Shown: in pieces, positions 25,953 to 34,439 of the stretch
Numbering within the stretch: position 1 is the first letter of the stretch
Layout of the letters: the number at the start of each line of letters is the position of its first letter
Notes under the pieces: model-generated
Seen by the model: the letters and a program-made list of their open reading frames with translations, nothing else
Databases searched by the model: none
Told to the model about the DNA's origin: nothing
Program-made: the position numbers and the translations under genes
Assembly: GCF_041929845.1 (NCBI RefSeq)
Contig: NZ_JBHEEH010000009.1
Coordinates: 38,202 to 102,201 of the forward strand
DNA from: Paenochrobactrum pullorum
GTDB taxonomy: Bacteria > Pseudomonadota > Alphaproteobacteria > Rhizobiales > Rhizobiaceae
Direction: 5' to 3'
DNA length: 64,000 nucleotides

Positions 25953-26255
25953 AATGAATTAACTAGACTTAATTACTCATGTTTATTTTAAATGGCAAGT
26001 AGCCCGCCAAAATTTGTAAATCGCCTGTGTATAAAAAGTAACACCTTAAAAATTTGAATTTGAGGCCGGACGTTATGCGTGATCAGGGTTCATTATAACT
26101 TGATAATTTTAATCATGTTATATAAAGCGTAGAGGATGTAAGGCAACATCAAAGCTGTCCGACTCGTGCATATCGAGGCAAATTGTGTACTTAATATATC
26201 GCGAATTAGACATGGCCATCTTTGATTTTCATCTTCTAGCAAGGTTTGAGAGCTT
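25953..26255. promoter_or_regulatory. Intergenic region between divergent fecI genes
   Basis: 303 bases with no ORF I trust, AT-rich, holding the promoters of both sigma genes. Arms TTATAACTTGAT (26093-26104) and ATCATGTTATAT (26112-26123) form an inverted repeat matching at 10 of 12 positions around AATTTTA-rich DNA. Being central, this element could bind an iron regulator (Irr, RirA or Fur-like) that controls both units together. Confidence 0.45.
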
Positions 26256-26759
26256 ATGAGCTGGGACATACAAATGTTATTTCGCCGTCATTCGCGCGAA
26301 ATTACCGGTTCGCTCAAGCGCCGTGGTTTGACTGAAGAGAATGCGGCAGATATCACACAAGATACATTTGTGCGTGTTTTGTTGCGCCCCCCTCATGAGG
26401 CGAGCGGCAATCATAATCCTAAAGCTTATTTGTTTAAAATTGCACGCAATCTTGGTATTAATCATCAAAAGCGTGAAGCATTAATTGAAACGATCGATAT
26501 CGAAGATAAAACAGGTCAAAATGTTCCTGATCCTGCACCTTCTCCGGAAATGATCGTTTATTCTAGACAATGCCTGCAGCAAACTTATCAGGCGTTGAAT
26601 GAGCTTCCTGAGCGTACAAGACAGGCTTTCGAGATGCACCGCCTTGGTGAGCGAACGCTTGCGGAAGTTGCGCAGGAACTGGATATTTCAACAACGCGAG
26701 CATGGGCTCTGATCCGCGATGCCTATAAACATCTGCTCAAGCATGTGGATGATTTTTAA
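26256..26759 (+). CDS. FecI-like ECF sigma factor, unit 2
   Basis: 167 residues. Region 2 is LKRRGLTEENAADITQDTFVRVL with NPKAYLFKIARNLGINHQKR; region 4 is LNELPERTRQAFEMHRLGERTLAEVAQELDISTTRAWALIRDAYKHL. This is the FecI-group pattern. It is the first gene of the rightward unit sigma-FecR-receptor. The protein is clearly a relative, but not a recent copy, of the sigma factor at 25410-25952. Confidence 0.9.
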   Translation: MSWDIQMLFRRHSREITGSLKRRGLTEENAADITQDTFVRVLLRPPHEASGNHNPKAYLFKIARNLGINHQKREALIETIDIEDKTGQNVPDPAPSPEMIVYSRQCLQQTYQALNELPERTRQAFEMHRLGERTLAEVAQELDISTTRAWALIRDAYKHLLKHVDDF

Positions 26760-26847
26760 TTATTTTTATTTTTGGAAAATATGAGCTGTTCGATTGTAAT
26801 ATATATAGGCGAAAGTTATTTATTGCAGCTTTGGGTCATCAGGAAAT

Positions 26848-27807
26848 ATGAAATTGGACGAGAGCAAACAACATCAGGATATTTTGCTTGATGAAGCAGT
26901 GGATCTGATTATTCGTTTGCAAAATGATCCGGAAAATCCAGTGACTGCGGAAATGATCAATGCTTGGTGTGGTCGAAGTGCGCTGCATGAGCAGACATGG
27001 CGCCGTATTGAAAAACTTTATGGTGCGAGTGGGCAGGTTCTCAATTACCAAAGACGTGCTGAACGCTATACAGTTATGTCTCGCCGCAATGTTTTATTGG
27101 CCGGATTATTATTCTTGGGAGGCGGGACATTTCTCTATACTGTGGGTCCTTCTATCTTGATGAGGCAGCGCGCTGATTATATCACAGCCAAAGGAGAAGT
27201 CCGTCATATCAGGCTTGAAGATCAAAGTCAGGTAACCTTAGGCCCTGATAGCGCTATTGCGGTTGAATACGTACAATCGCAACGAGTAGTCAAATTATTG
27301 GCAGGTATGGCCTATTTTGAAGTGACGCGCGATACTCAGCGCAGCTTCACGGTTTATTCCGATAATACTCAGATTACAGCGCTGGGCACTGCTTTTGAAG
27401 TATCGAATGATGCCGGAATTATCACTGTGGGTGTCGATCATGGTCTTGTTGAAGCGCGCGCCAGCGGTGAATTAAGCATGGGCGAAAGATTACAGCAAGG
27501 GCAATGGCTTGTATTTGATCCGGCAAGGCAGACAGTTGAACGCAGTGAACGCAGTGCTAACCAGATTGCCAGTTGGCGGGATAATTATCTGATTGCCGAA
27601 CAAGAGCAATTGTCATCACTGGTTGCCCGTATTGGCCGGTGGCATAACGGACGCATTGTGATTGCTGATCCGTCTATTGGCAGAAAGCGCATCAGCGGCA
27701 TTTTTGATTTGAGCAATCCGCTTGTTGCACTTGAGGCGGTCGTTAATCCTGCTGGTGGAAAAGTTTACCAGCTCACCAGTACGCTGACAATTATTTCACC
27801 TTTTTGA
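26848..27807 (+). CDS. FecR-like anti-sigma factor, unit 2
   Basis: 319 residues. Cytosolic N-terminus with EAVDLIIRLQNDPEN and INAWCGRSALHEQTW, one membrane segment at about residues 79-100 (NVLLAGLLFLGGGTFLYTVG), then the periplasmic FecR domain with IRLEDQSQVTLGPDSAIAVEY, VVKLLAGMAYFEV and ALGTAFEV, ending in a secretin-like repeat (RISGIFDLSNPLVALEAV). Same architecture as the unit 1 protein. It sits between its sigma factor and its receptor, which is the expected order. Confidence 0.9.
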   Translation: MKLDESKQHQDILLDEAVDLIIRLQNDPENPVTAEMINAWCGRSALHEQTWRRIEKLYGASGQVLNYQRRAERYTVMSRRNVLLAGLLFLGGGTFLYTVGPSILMRQRADYITAKGEVRHIRLEDQSQVTLGPDSAIAVEYVQSQRVVKLLAGMAYFEVTRDTQRSFTVYSDNTQITALGTAFEVSNDAGIITVGVDHGLVEARASGELSMGERLQQGQWLVFDPARQTVERSERSANQIASWRDNYLIAEQEQLSSLVARIGRWHNGRIVIADPSIGRKRISGIFDLSNPLVALEAVVNPAGGKVYQLTSTLTIISPF

Positions 27808-27877
27808 AAAAAACTTGAGTAATTGAGTGAAAATATCTGTTGCCCGATTGTATTAGTAACAGGAGTTGCATTTACTC

Positions 27878-30706
27878 ATGCAGGAATGGCTGCTCCGAAC
27901 TTTGAAAAATACAGACGGAGCAGTGCAGATTATGAGACCTAAATCGCGCAAAACGATTTTTGAAATGAACATGAGCAAGGCGCTCGCTGCGACATTGATG
28001 ATGTCGACAGCTTTGGGTTTTAATATGGCATATGCATCTGCCGTCTTGGCACAAGAGCAGTCACAAGTCAGCTTTTCGGTTCCTGCCGGCTCTTTACATC
28101 AAGCTTTAACAGTTTTTGGGCGGCAAGCTGGTTTGCAGGTTAGCTTTTTAGCCTCCGTGACTGCAGGTAAAACCAGTGCGGGCGTCAATGGCAAAATGAG
28201 TTCAGAGGCAGCTCTGACACATATTTTACAAGGTTCAGGTCTGCGGTTTTCATTTATCAATGGAACAACCGTATCTGTCACGCATGTGAATGAAGTAACC
28301 ATGCCGTCGCTAAGTGCTGACGGTTCGATCATACTTGATACTATTACAGTCACCAATGATGCGAACAAACTATTTGATGCGACTTACACGAATGCTGCTT
28401 CGACAGCCTATATTCCACAAAAAGAGATTGAACGTTTCCGCGGTATGTCGGCGGGAGATTTTCTCAAAGGCGAAGCAGGTGTAATGACCGGCGACAACCG
28501 CAACAGTGGCGCGATTGATGTTAATATTCGCGGTATGCAAGGCTTTGGCCGTGTTCCGGTTATTGTTGATGGTGCCCAGCAGCAAAATACGGTTTACCGC
28601 GGTTATTCAGGCGTTGCTTCGAGAAACTATATTGATCCGGATATGATCGGCGGAGTGGAAATTGTCAAAGGGCCATCTTCTGGCGTTTATGGTGTCGGTG
28701 CAACAGGTGGTGTTGCGGTCATGCGTACGTTGAATGCCGACGATATTATAAAGGATGGTCAGAATTACGGCTTCCGAGTGCGTGGTAGTATGATCGGCAA
28801 TACTTCTACGCCGCCGCCAGAAGGTACGCGTGGTGGCTTGGATCAATATTCCAAATCTTATCTGACGGGTTGTAGCTGGGCATGTACACCACAGACCATT
28901 CCGGAGGAAGATTTAAATATCGATATTTCTAAACTTGGTGCGCCGCAGGGGATGGATCGACCGGGCTTTTTAAAGCCGACTTCAGGTTCCGGTAGTGTGG
29001 CCTTTGCCAGTCGTTGGGAAAATCTGGAGCTTGTCGCGGGATATACCAGACGTAAAACCGGTAACTATCATGCTGGAAAACATGGTGACACTCCTGACAA
29101 ACTCATTACCACGACGACGAGAGATTCATGGCCGGGTGCACCCGGAGAACCGGATTATTACAATGAATGGACAGATATCAGTATTGGTGGTTTAAACCGT
29201 TACAGAGCAGGTGAGGAAGTGCTGAATACATCACAGGATAACACTTCTTATATGCTTAAAAGCAAACTTATGCTTGGTGATGGTCATTCGCTTAATCTCG
29301 GTTTTATGAAATATAAAAGTGATTTTGGCGAGTTGATGCCGTCAATGATTATTCGTTTTGATGGCGCAGAGCAGGCGCCATTAAGCCATGTAAGTGTAGA
29401 TACCTATACGGCACGCTATAATTGGAATCCTGAAGATAACGAGTTTTTCAATCTGACGGCTAATCTCTGGCACACGAAAACAGACACCCACATTATGACT
29501 CCTTATAAATTTGGTGCCGTGGAGATGCCTACAGGCTATTGGGATATTGCAAAACGCACCGGTTTTGACCTTTCCAATGAAAGCAAATTCGATACAGCAT
29601 GGGGTGATTTAACACTCAGTTATGGCGGCTCCTATACTTATGAAACACTCGCTCCACCAAGCGATGTTGATAAAGTTCTGGATGCCGGCCTCACTATTGA
29701 AGCGGCACGAGATGGCTGGCGCAAAGAGAGTAGTGGCTATATCAGCGGTGAGTGGAAGCCATTGGATTGGCTTAAATTAGATGCAGGTTTACGCTATACT
29801 AAGACCCATTCTTATGATCGCAAACCAATCCAGGATCCGAAGCCAGATGAAAATTATGATACGGCTCCTTGGCAAAATAAAGAGGAACGTAGTTCGGGTT
29901 TCACCCCAATTGTAGCGGTCACTGTAGAACCTTTAGATGGTTTGCAGTTTTATGTGCGTTATGCCGAAGCAATCCGTGCGCCAAGCTTATTTGAATCTAC
30001 GACAGGTTTTTCAGTAAGCGCACTACCGTCTATAGCCATTAAGCCCGAGCATGCAAAAAATTGGGAGTTTGGTACCAATCTCAGCATGGATAGTGTCTTT
30101 GATACCGGTGATGAATTGCGTCTTAAGGCAGTCTATTTCAACAATACTATTGATGATTATTTGACGCGTGGAATCCGTGCAGATCAACGTGGCGGAACGT
30201 CTATGCGTAACCTTAAACAAGCAAAATTCAAAGGTTTTGAATTATCTGGTCGTTACAATATGGGGGCGTTTTATACGGAGGCGTCAGGCATTTATTACAC
30301 GGATACACAATTTTGTATGGATGAAGAGTTTAAAGGACAAAATTGTTTCTCTGATGGTAATCCTGCCGGTTATTCGCAATTACATGTCCAGCCAAAGATA
30401 AGCGGTTCCATTACATTGGGAGCGCGTATGTTTGAAGAAAGTTTGGATGTCGGTACCCGTATTAGTTACACAGGCAAACGGCCAACAGAGCTGCTCAATA
30501 TAACTAATGGCAGTCAGACAACCACGATTGCATGGAAACCCTATACATTGGTTGATTTATTCGCGAGCTATAAAATCAATGATGACACAACCCTTGATTT
30601 CAACGTGGATAACCTCACAGACGTATATTACATGGATGCTCTGACACTTGGTTTGATGCCGTCGCCGGGGCGTACATTCCGTGCAAGCCTGACTGCAAAA
30701 TTCTGA
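27878..30706 (+). CDS. TonB-dependent receptor with STN domain, unit 2
   Basis: 942 residues from the ATG at 27878; later starts at 27932 and 27965 are also possible, since the signal peptide proper (MSKALAATLMMSTALGFN...) begins some 30 residues in. STN domain with VSFSVPAGSLHQALTVFG, TonB-box-like LDTITVTND, plug with GDFLKGEAGVMTGDNRNSGAIDVNIRG, then the barrel ending in FRASLTAKF. IRAPSLFEST again recalls the FRAP motif of heme receptors. It shares domain order and many motifs with unit 1 but differs clearly along the barrel, for example by the SCSWACTPQT-type cysteine loop near residue 330. The two may see different ligands. Confidence 0.92.
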   Translation: MQEWLLRTLKNTDGAVQIMRPKSRKTIFEMNMSKALAATLMMSTALGFNMAYASAVLAQEQSQVSFSVPAGSLHQALTVFGRQAGLQVSFLASVTAGKTSAGVNGKMSSEAALTHILQGSGLRFSFINGTTVSVTHVNEVTMPSLSADGSIILDTITVTNDANKLFDATYTNAASTAYIPQKEIERFRGMSAGDFLKGEAGVMTGDNRNSGAIDVNIRGMQGFGRVPVIVDGAQQQNTVYRGYSGVASRNYIDPDMIGGVEIVKGPSSGVYGVGATGGVAVMRTLNADDIIKDGQNYGFRVRGSMIGNTSTPPPEGTRGGLDQYSKSYLTGCSWACTPQTIPEEDLNIDISKLGAPQGMDRPGFLKPTSGSGSVAFASRWENLELVAGYTRRKTGNYHAGKHGDTPDKLITTTTRDSWPGAPGEPDYYNEWTDISIGGLNRYRAGEEVLNTSQDNTSYMLKSKLMLGDGHSLNLGFMKYKSDFGELMPSMIIRFDGAEQAPLSHVSVDTYTARYNWNPEDNEFFNLTANLWHTKTDTHIMTPYKFGAVEMPTGYWDIAKRTGFDLSNESKFDTAWGDLTLSYGGSYTYETLAPPSDVDKVLDAGLTIEAARDGWRKESSGYISGEWKPLDWLKLDAGLRYTKTHSYDRKPIQDPKPDENYDTAPWQNKEERSSGFTPIVAVTVEPLDGLQFYVRYAEAIRAPSLFESTTGFSVSALPSIAIKPEHAKNWEFGTNLSMDSVFDTGDELRLKAVYFNNTIDDYLTRGIRADQRGGTSMRNLKQAKFKGFELSGRYNMGAFYTEASGIYYTDTQFCMDEEFKGQNCFSDGNPAGYSQLHVQPKISGSITLGARMFEESLDVGTRISYTGKRPTELLNITNGSQTTTIAWKPYTLVDLFASYKINDDTTLDFNVDNLTDVYYMDALTLGLMPSPGRTFRASLTAKF

Positions 30707-30718
30707 TTTTTTGATCTG

Positions 30719-30747
30719 CATATGGCGCGAAATCAACGCGCCACATG
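30719..30747 (+). terminator. Hairpin after receptor 2
   Basis: CATATGGCGCG and CGCGCCACATG pair at 10 of 11 positions around AAATCAA. It begins 12 bases after the receptor stop. Only a short T-rich stretch follows, so termination strength is uncertain. Confidence 0.6.
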
Positions 30748-30848
30748 TTATGTATTTAAAGCTTATTGCTTATGCTGCGATCATCAGGTTAAAACTCCGT
30801 GAAAATTCAAAACGCCTTTGAAGGCTTGAGACTTGCGGAGATTTTAAA

Positions 30849-31454
30849 GTGTTTTATCAACCAAAAAACGGACACCAGCTTCCGCATAATCCACTCAAAG
30901 CTATTGTTACGCCACGGCCTATCGGCTGGATTGGTACACGCTCCAAAGAGGGCGCTCTCAATCTTGCGCCATATTCATTTTTTAACGTCATTTGTGACAA
31001 CCCGCCACTGTTGATGTTTTGCTCCTCCGGCTACAAAGACAGTGTTGCTTTTGTGGAGGAAACAGGTGAGTTTACCGCCAATATGGTCGGGGCGCATCTG
31101 GCAAAAGAAATGAATGCGACATCGGTAAACTCACCACGTGGTGTCAGTGAATTTGAGTATGCAGGTTTAACACCTGCGTCTTGTGAAATGATCAAAGCAC
31201 CACGTGTTGCTGAAGCCTATGCCGCACTGGAGTGTGTGGCTGTGGAAGTTAAACGCTTGTCCGGCAAGGATGGTGCTTTGGTAGAATCCTATATGGTGAT
31301 CGGCGAGGTTGTCGGCGTTCATATTGATGAGGCGATTTTGGTTGATGGCCTTATCGATATTACCAAGTCACAACCAGTTTCGCGCCTTGGTTATATGGAT
31401 TTTACCACCACTGATAAGGTCTATGAAATGTTCCGTCCGAAATGGGAGAAGTGA
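30849..31454 (+). CDS. Flavin reductase-like (DIM6/NTAB family) protein
   Basis: 201 residues with a GTG start and GGAG ten bases upstream. The flavin reductase-like FMN-binding fold is seen as KAIVTPRPIGWIGTRSKEGALNLAPYSFFNVICDNPPLLMF (residues 17-57), DSVAFVEETGEFTANMV and YMVIGEVVGVHIDEAIL. Close relatives in Rhizobiales are uncharacterised. Coming just after a TonB receptor, it might reduce ferric siderophore or serve heme oxygenase, but the receptor hairpin separates them and this is speculation. It is convergent with the response regulator at 31455. Confidence 0.85.
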   Translation: MFYQPKNGHQLPHNPLKAIVTPRPIGWIGTRSKEGALNLAPYSFFNVICDNPPLLMFCSSGYKDSVAFVEETGEFTANMVGAHLAKEMNATSVNSPRGVSEFEYAGLTPASCEMIKAPRVAEAYAALECVAVEVKRLSGKDGALVESYMVIGEVVGVHIDEAILVDGLIDITKSQPVSRLGYMDFTTTDKVYEMFRPKWEK

Positions 31455-32081
31455 TTACTTTTCTTGATGCAGCGCGTCATACATCCGTACCAGATCAACG
31501 AGTGAATTGGCTTCCATTTTGTGCATCAGTTTTGCACGGCGCACTTTAACTGTGATCTCACTGATATTGAGTTCGCCGGCAATTTGCTTGTTGAGAAGAC
31601 CTGCCACCACTAGCTTGAAAACATCGCTCTCGCCTTGGGAGAGAGTTTTCGCTTTGTTGATAAGCTGTGCTTGCGCCTCTTCTGTGGCAAGCTTAGTGGT
31701 TTCCAATTCAATGCCGCGTTGCACGACTTCAATCAATTCGTGATCTTTAAAGGGTTTGGTTAAAAATTCGAGCGCACCGTCTTTGATCGCTTTGACCCCC
31801 ATGCTGATATCGCCATGGCCGGTAATGAAAATAACTGGAATATTGATGCCGTTTTCACGCGTATAGCGATAAAAATCGGTGCCGCTTTGTCCAGGCATCC
31901 GTACATCCAATATCAGGCAGGACGGGCGTGTTTTTTCACGATTATATTCCAGAAATTCCGAAGCAGATGCAAAGGTGACTGCTTCCAGCCCGATGGATGC
32001 CAGCAGGTCCTCTATAGCAATACGAATTGATGCATCATCATCAATGACAAAGACGATTGGTTTTGTGCCATGTTCGCTCAT
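31455..32081 (-). CDS. FixJ/TodT-type response regulator
   Basis: 208 residues. Receiver domain with the acidic pocket VIDDD (residues 12-16), phosphoacceptor D59 in LILDVRMPG, T/S in FITGHGD and K in FLTKPF. A LuxR-type helix-turn-helix is in the C-terminal third: LSQGESDVFKLVVAGLLNKQIAGELNISEITVKVRRAKLMHKM. It starts four bases after the histidine kinase stop, so the two form a pair. It is last in the leftward operon headed by the 60-residue protein and MgtC. Targets unknown; the operon itself and the divergent CorA genes are candidates. Confidence 0.92.
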   Translation of the reverse strand: MSEHGTKPIVFVIDDDASIRIAIEDLLASIGLEAVTFASASEFLEYNREKTRPSCLILDVRMPGQSGTDFYRYTRENGINIPVIFITGHGDISMGVKAIKDGALEFLTKPFKDHELIEVVQRGIELETTKLATEEAQAQLINKAKTLSQGESDVFKLVVAGLLNKQIAGELNISEITVKVRRAKLMHKMEANSLVDLVRMYDALHQEK

Positions 32082-32085
32082 GATC

Positions 32086-33150
32086 TTATCCTTTGACGGC
32101 GGGTAGAGTGAATTTCATTTCAGTACCGTGGCCAGACGTTGAAGAAACATTGATCTGGCCGCCATTGGCCTCAATGATAGAGCGGCAAATGGTGAGGCCA
32201 AGGCCGAAGCCGCCTGCTTTTGTCGTGTAAAATGCATCAAAAAGTTGCTCTTGTGCGTCTTGTGACAAGCCGGTGCCATTATCTTTGATGGTCACGGATA
32301 AAAAACGCTGATTTTCTTGCGCTACCATAATTTCCAGCAGTTTTTGTTCGGGATTGTGCTGTGCAATCGCTTCCAGCGCATTGAGAACGAGATTGCCCAA
32401 TACTTGCTGAATTTGGATTTTATCCGCATAGGCTAAGCTAAGATTTTGCGGCAGCGACAATTCTGTTTCAATTTTGAGATTATCGATTTCGCGTTGCGAA
32501 AGGCTGACAATTTCTACAATTGATTGGTTTAAATCAAAGATTGTTTTCTTGGTTTCTTCGCCGCGTGCCAGTGAGCGCATCCGTTGTAGCACTTCGCTGG
32601 CGCGATGGGCTTCACCGGCAATGCGCTCGACGGCAGCTTGGGCTTTTTCGACATTGGGCGGATCAAATGAAAGCCAGCGATTGCAGGCATTGGCATTGGT
32701 GGCAATGGCTGCAAGCGGCTGATTGATCTCATGGGCAATGGAAGCTGTCAGCTGGCCAAGTGTTGTCACACGTGCAAGACGCAGCAAATGCTCGCGCGTT
32801 TTATGGGCTGTAGCTTGCGCAGAAACAACCAGCAGGCCTAAATAAGTGGTGATGATAATGGCGATAATACTGATGACTGTATTGATTAAACCCACTTCAA
32901 AATCACCGGATCTGGTGAGATAGAAGCTGATAATCGTCAAAAAAACACAAGCCCATGCAAACCAGATCACGGTGCGGCGCGACAACAGACGTACCGCAAT
33001 CAATATGATGCAAATATGAAAGCTGGCCGCTGCTATAGCGTAATCGGTGACAGTGTCGAAGACAAAAATGCCAAGCATAACTGTAATCAAAATCAACACC
33101 GTCAATGAAGCTTGGCTGACGCGTAAGCGGCTTTGTAAAAAGTCTTTCAT
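32086..33150 (-). CDS. Membrane sensor histidine kinase
   Basis: 354 residues from the ATG at 33150, chosen for AGG at proper spacing; a start 63 bases upstream would overlap the mgtC end. Four or five N-terminal membrane helices occupy residues 12-110 with very short loops, so sensing is probably within the membrane rather than by a periplasmic domain. HisKA with H140 in ASIAHEINQPLAAIA, then the ATPase domain: N-box LGNLVLNALEAI, DNGTGLS and GFGLGLTICR. It is FixL/DctB-like in the catalytic half. Being in the mgtC operon it could report on membrane state or cation level; the signal is not known. Confidence 0.9.
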   Translation of the reverse strand: MKDFLQSRLRVSQASLTVLILITVMLGIFVFDTVTDYAIAAASFHICIILIAVRLLSRRTVIWFAWACVFLTIISFYLTRSGDFEVGLINTVISIIAIIITTYLGLLVVSAQATAHKTREHLLRLARVTTLGQLTASIAHEINQPLAAIATNANACNRWLSFDPPNVEKAQAAVERIAGEAHRASEVLQRMRSLARGEETKKTIFDLNQSIVEIVSLSQREIDNLKIETELSLPQNLSLAYADKIQIQQVLGNLVLNALEAIAQHNPEQKLLEIMVAQENQRFLSVTIKDNGTGLSQDAQEQLFDAFYTTKAGGFGLGLTICRSIIEANGGQINVSSTSGHGTEMKFTLPAVKG

Positions 33151-33191
33151 TGAAATGGCCTGACATAAATTTGCATACGAAATAGAAGATT

Positions 33192-33920
33192 TTAGTCTGA
33201 AGAATTCATCCATTTTGGATCGGTAATATACCAGCGAACGGAGGTAATCATAGGCTCAAGGCTTAATCGACCGATAATATGTTCTAATTTACGTTCATTC
33301 TTTTTGGCAGAATGAATGACGGAACTAACCTCAACACGGCTGGAATCTTCAATATTTTTGCTTTCCAGCCGGTGAATATGCAGCTCGTCACCAAGATCAC
33401 GCAGCAATAAGGCCCGCACATGGGCTTCATAATCACCATGGCATACAATGCTTATACCGTAATTATAACCGTCTTCTGCGGCAATGTGGTCTTGTGGCTC
33501 TAGCAAATTGACAATCGGCCGCAGCAAAGCATTGACCGCAATGATGAAAAAGCTGGCGATCATGGCATGAAAGAAGAATCCGGCGCCACACATGACGCCA
33601 ACTGCTGCCGAGCACCACAGCGTTGCAGCGGTGTTGAGGCCGCGCACATTCATGCCTTCTTTAAAGATAATACCGGCACCTAAAAAGCCGATACCGGAAA
33701 CCACTTGTGCTGCCACGCGTGTCGGGCTTGCATCATTGGGAACAAGGGATGCAAACAGGACAAAACTTGCAGCACCCACAGCAACTAATGTGTTGGTGCG
33801 TAATCCTGCCATACGTTGACGCCATTGACGTTCGATGCCGATGATGCCGCCAAGCAGAAACGCGCCTGCAAGGCATAGAGCTGCATGAAGCAGATTATCT
33901 GCGGGTGCCAGATAGGTCAT
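33192..33920 (-). CDS. mgtC: MgtC/SapB family membrane protein
   Basis: 242 residues. The N-terminal half has the four or five helices and hallmarks of MgtC: LGGIIGIERQWRQRMAGLRTNTLVAVGAA (about residues 23-51), RVAAQVVSGIGFLGAGIIFKEG and VRGLNTAATLWCSAAVG. The C-terminal half (about 150-235) is an ACT-like cytosolic domain as in the longer MgtC proteins. In Salmonella and Brucella, MgtC supports growth at low Mg2+ and survival in host cells, in part by acting on the F-type ATP synthase. Here it is the second gene after a small membrane protein and is followed by a two-component pair. Confidence 0.92.
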   Translation of the reverse strand: MTYLAPADNLLHAALCLAGAFLLGGIIGIERQWRQRMAGLRTNTLVAVGAASFVLFASLVPNDASPTRVAAQVVSGIGFLGAGIIFKEGMNVRGLNTAATLWCSAAVGVMCGAGFFFHAMIASFFIIAVNALLRPIVNLLEPQDHIAAEDGYNYGISIVCHGDYEAHVRALLLRDLGDELHIHRLESKNIEDSSRVEVSSVIHSAKKNERKLEHIIGRLSLEPMITSVRWYITDPKWMNSSD

Positions 33921-33935
33921 GAAATGCCTGCCTTG

Positions 33936-33968
33936 GAGCGGCCTTGTGCATCAATGCCCGTGCCGCTC
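33936..33968 (-). other. Intercistronic hairpin upstream of mgtC
   Basis: GAGCGGC and GCCGCTC form a perfect 7-base stem with a 19-base loop, ending 15 bases before the mgtC start codon on the coding strand. It lies between the 60-residue gene and mgtC and may set their relative expression or be an RNA processing site. Confidence 0.5.
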
Positions 33969-34003
33969 TATTATATCATGATTGAAAATAAAGTGCCTAT
34001 GGC

Positions 34004-34186
34004 TCATAGGCTGAAAGCATTGGTTTCAGCAGCAATAACGAAGCCAAGCATGATGAGCATGGCAATATAAGCGCAAAAACTAATGATATAATCGCGCAGT
34101 TTTGAGCTGTTTGCGCGCACTGGCTGCGGACGGTTGACGGATAAAGTGCGATTGTTGTGATGGGAAATAGCGAAATGATTGTTCAT
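34004..34186 (-). CDS. Small single-span membrane protein heading the mgtC operon
   Basis: 60 residues. A polar and basic N-terminus of about 32 residues (rich in N, H and R) is followed by one hydrophobic segment at about 33-53 (IISFCAYIAMLIMLGFVIAA) and a short end. GAGGAG lies seven bases before the ATG, a strong ribosome site that is buried in a predicted hairpin. No family recognised. Its place ahead of mgtC and its size recall the small membrane proteins that accompany Mg2+ transport genes in enterobacteria (MgtS, MgtR), but I see no sequence match. Its form, basic tail then one helix, resembles the two small proteins of the opposite operon. Confidence 0.7.
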   Translation of the reverse strand: MNNHFAISHHNNRTLSVNRPQPVRANSSKLRDYIISFCAYIAMLIMLGFVIAAETNAFSL

Positions 34187-34190
34187 GATA

Positions 34191-34232
34191 GTCTCCTCAG
34201 CCGGTAGGCTGTGGGAGACAGGCAGACCGGCT
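34191..34232 (-). promoter_or_regulatory. Two mutually exclusive RNA stems controlling the ribosome site of the mgtC operon
   Basis: On the leftward transcript, stem B pairs GTCTCC (34219-34214) with GGAGAC (34196-34191) and CAGCC (34210-34206) with GGCTG (34202-34198), loop TACC. That is 11 pairs, and they bury the GAGGAG ribosome site of the 60-residue gene. Stem A pairs AGCCGGT (34232-34226) with ACCGGCT (34205-34199), 7 pairs, and leaves GAGGAG free. They compete for bases 34199-34202, so only one can form. The 5' arm of stem A starts on the last base of the stop codon of the 17-codon leader ORF, so a ribosome finishing that ORF would block stem A. Pairings are seen; switching is inferred. 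Confidence 0.6.
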
Positions 34233-34285
34233 TAAGTTTGTTTTTGTAAGGCTTGTTGACTGCAACTCGAAGGGTCGCCAGGCAT
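34232..34285 (-). CDS. 17-codon leader ORF upstream of the mgtC operon
   Basis: ATG at 34285 with AAGGA six bases upstream; the peptide is MPGDPSSCSQQALQKQT and the TAA overlaps one arm of an RNA stem. The first residues, Pro-Gly-Asp-Pro, resemble the start of the enterobacterial MgtL leader (Met-Glu-Pro-Asp-Pro). There, acidic and proline codons near the start make ribosomes fall apart when Mg2+ is low, which switches on the downstream Mg2+ transporter gene. The location upstream of mgtC makes the same logic attractive. The resemblance is short and could be convergent or chance. Confidence 0.6.
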   Translation of the reverse strand: MPGDPSSCSQQALQKQT

Positions 34286-34439
34286 TGTTTGTCCTTAAGC
34301 TAGTGGTTTGAATGTGAAGATGTTTGATCTTCATATATTTTGGTCAGCATCATCATTGGATGTGACAATTGATAAAGCGGCATTAGCAAGAACGGATTGA
34401 TAAATCCAGCATAGTGATGAATATGCATTGATATATATC

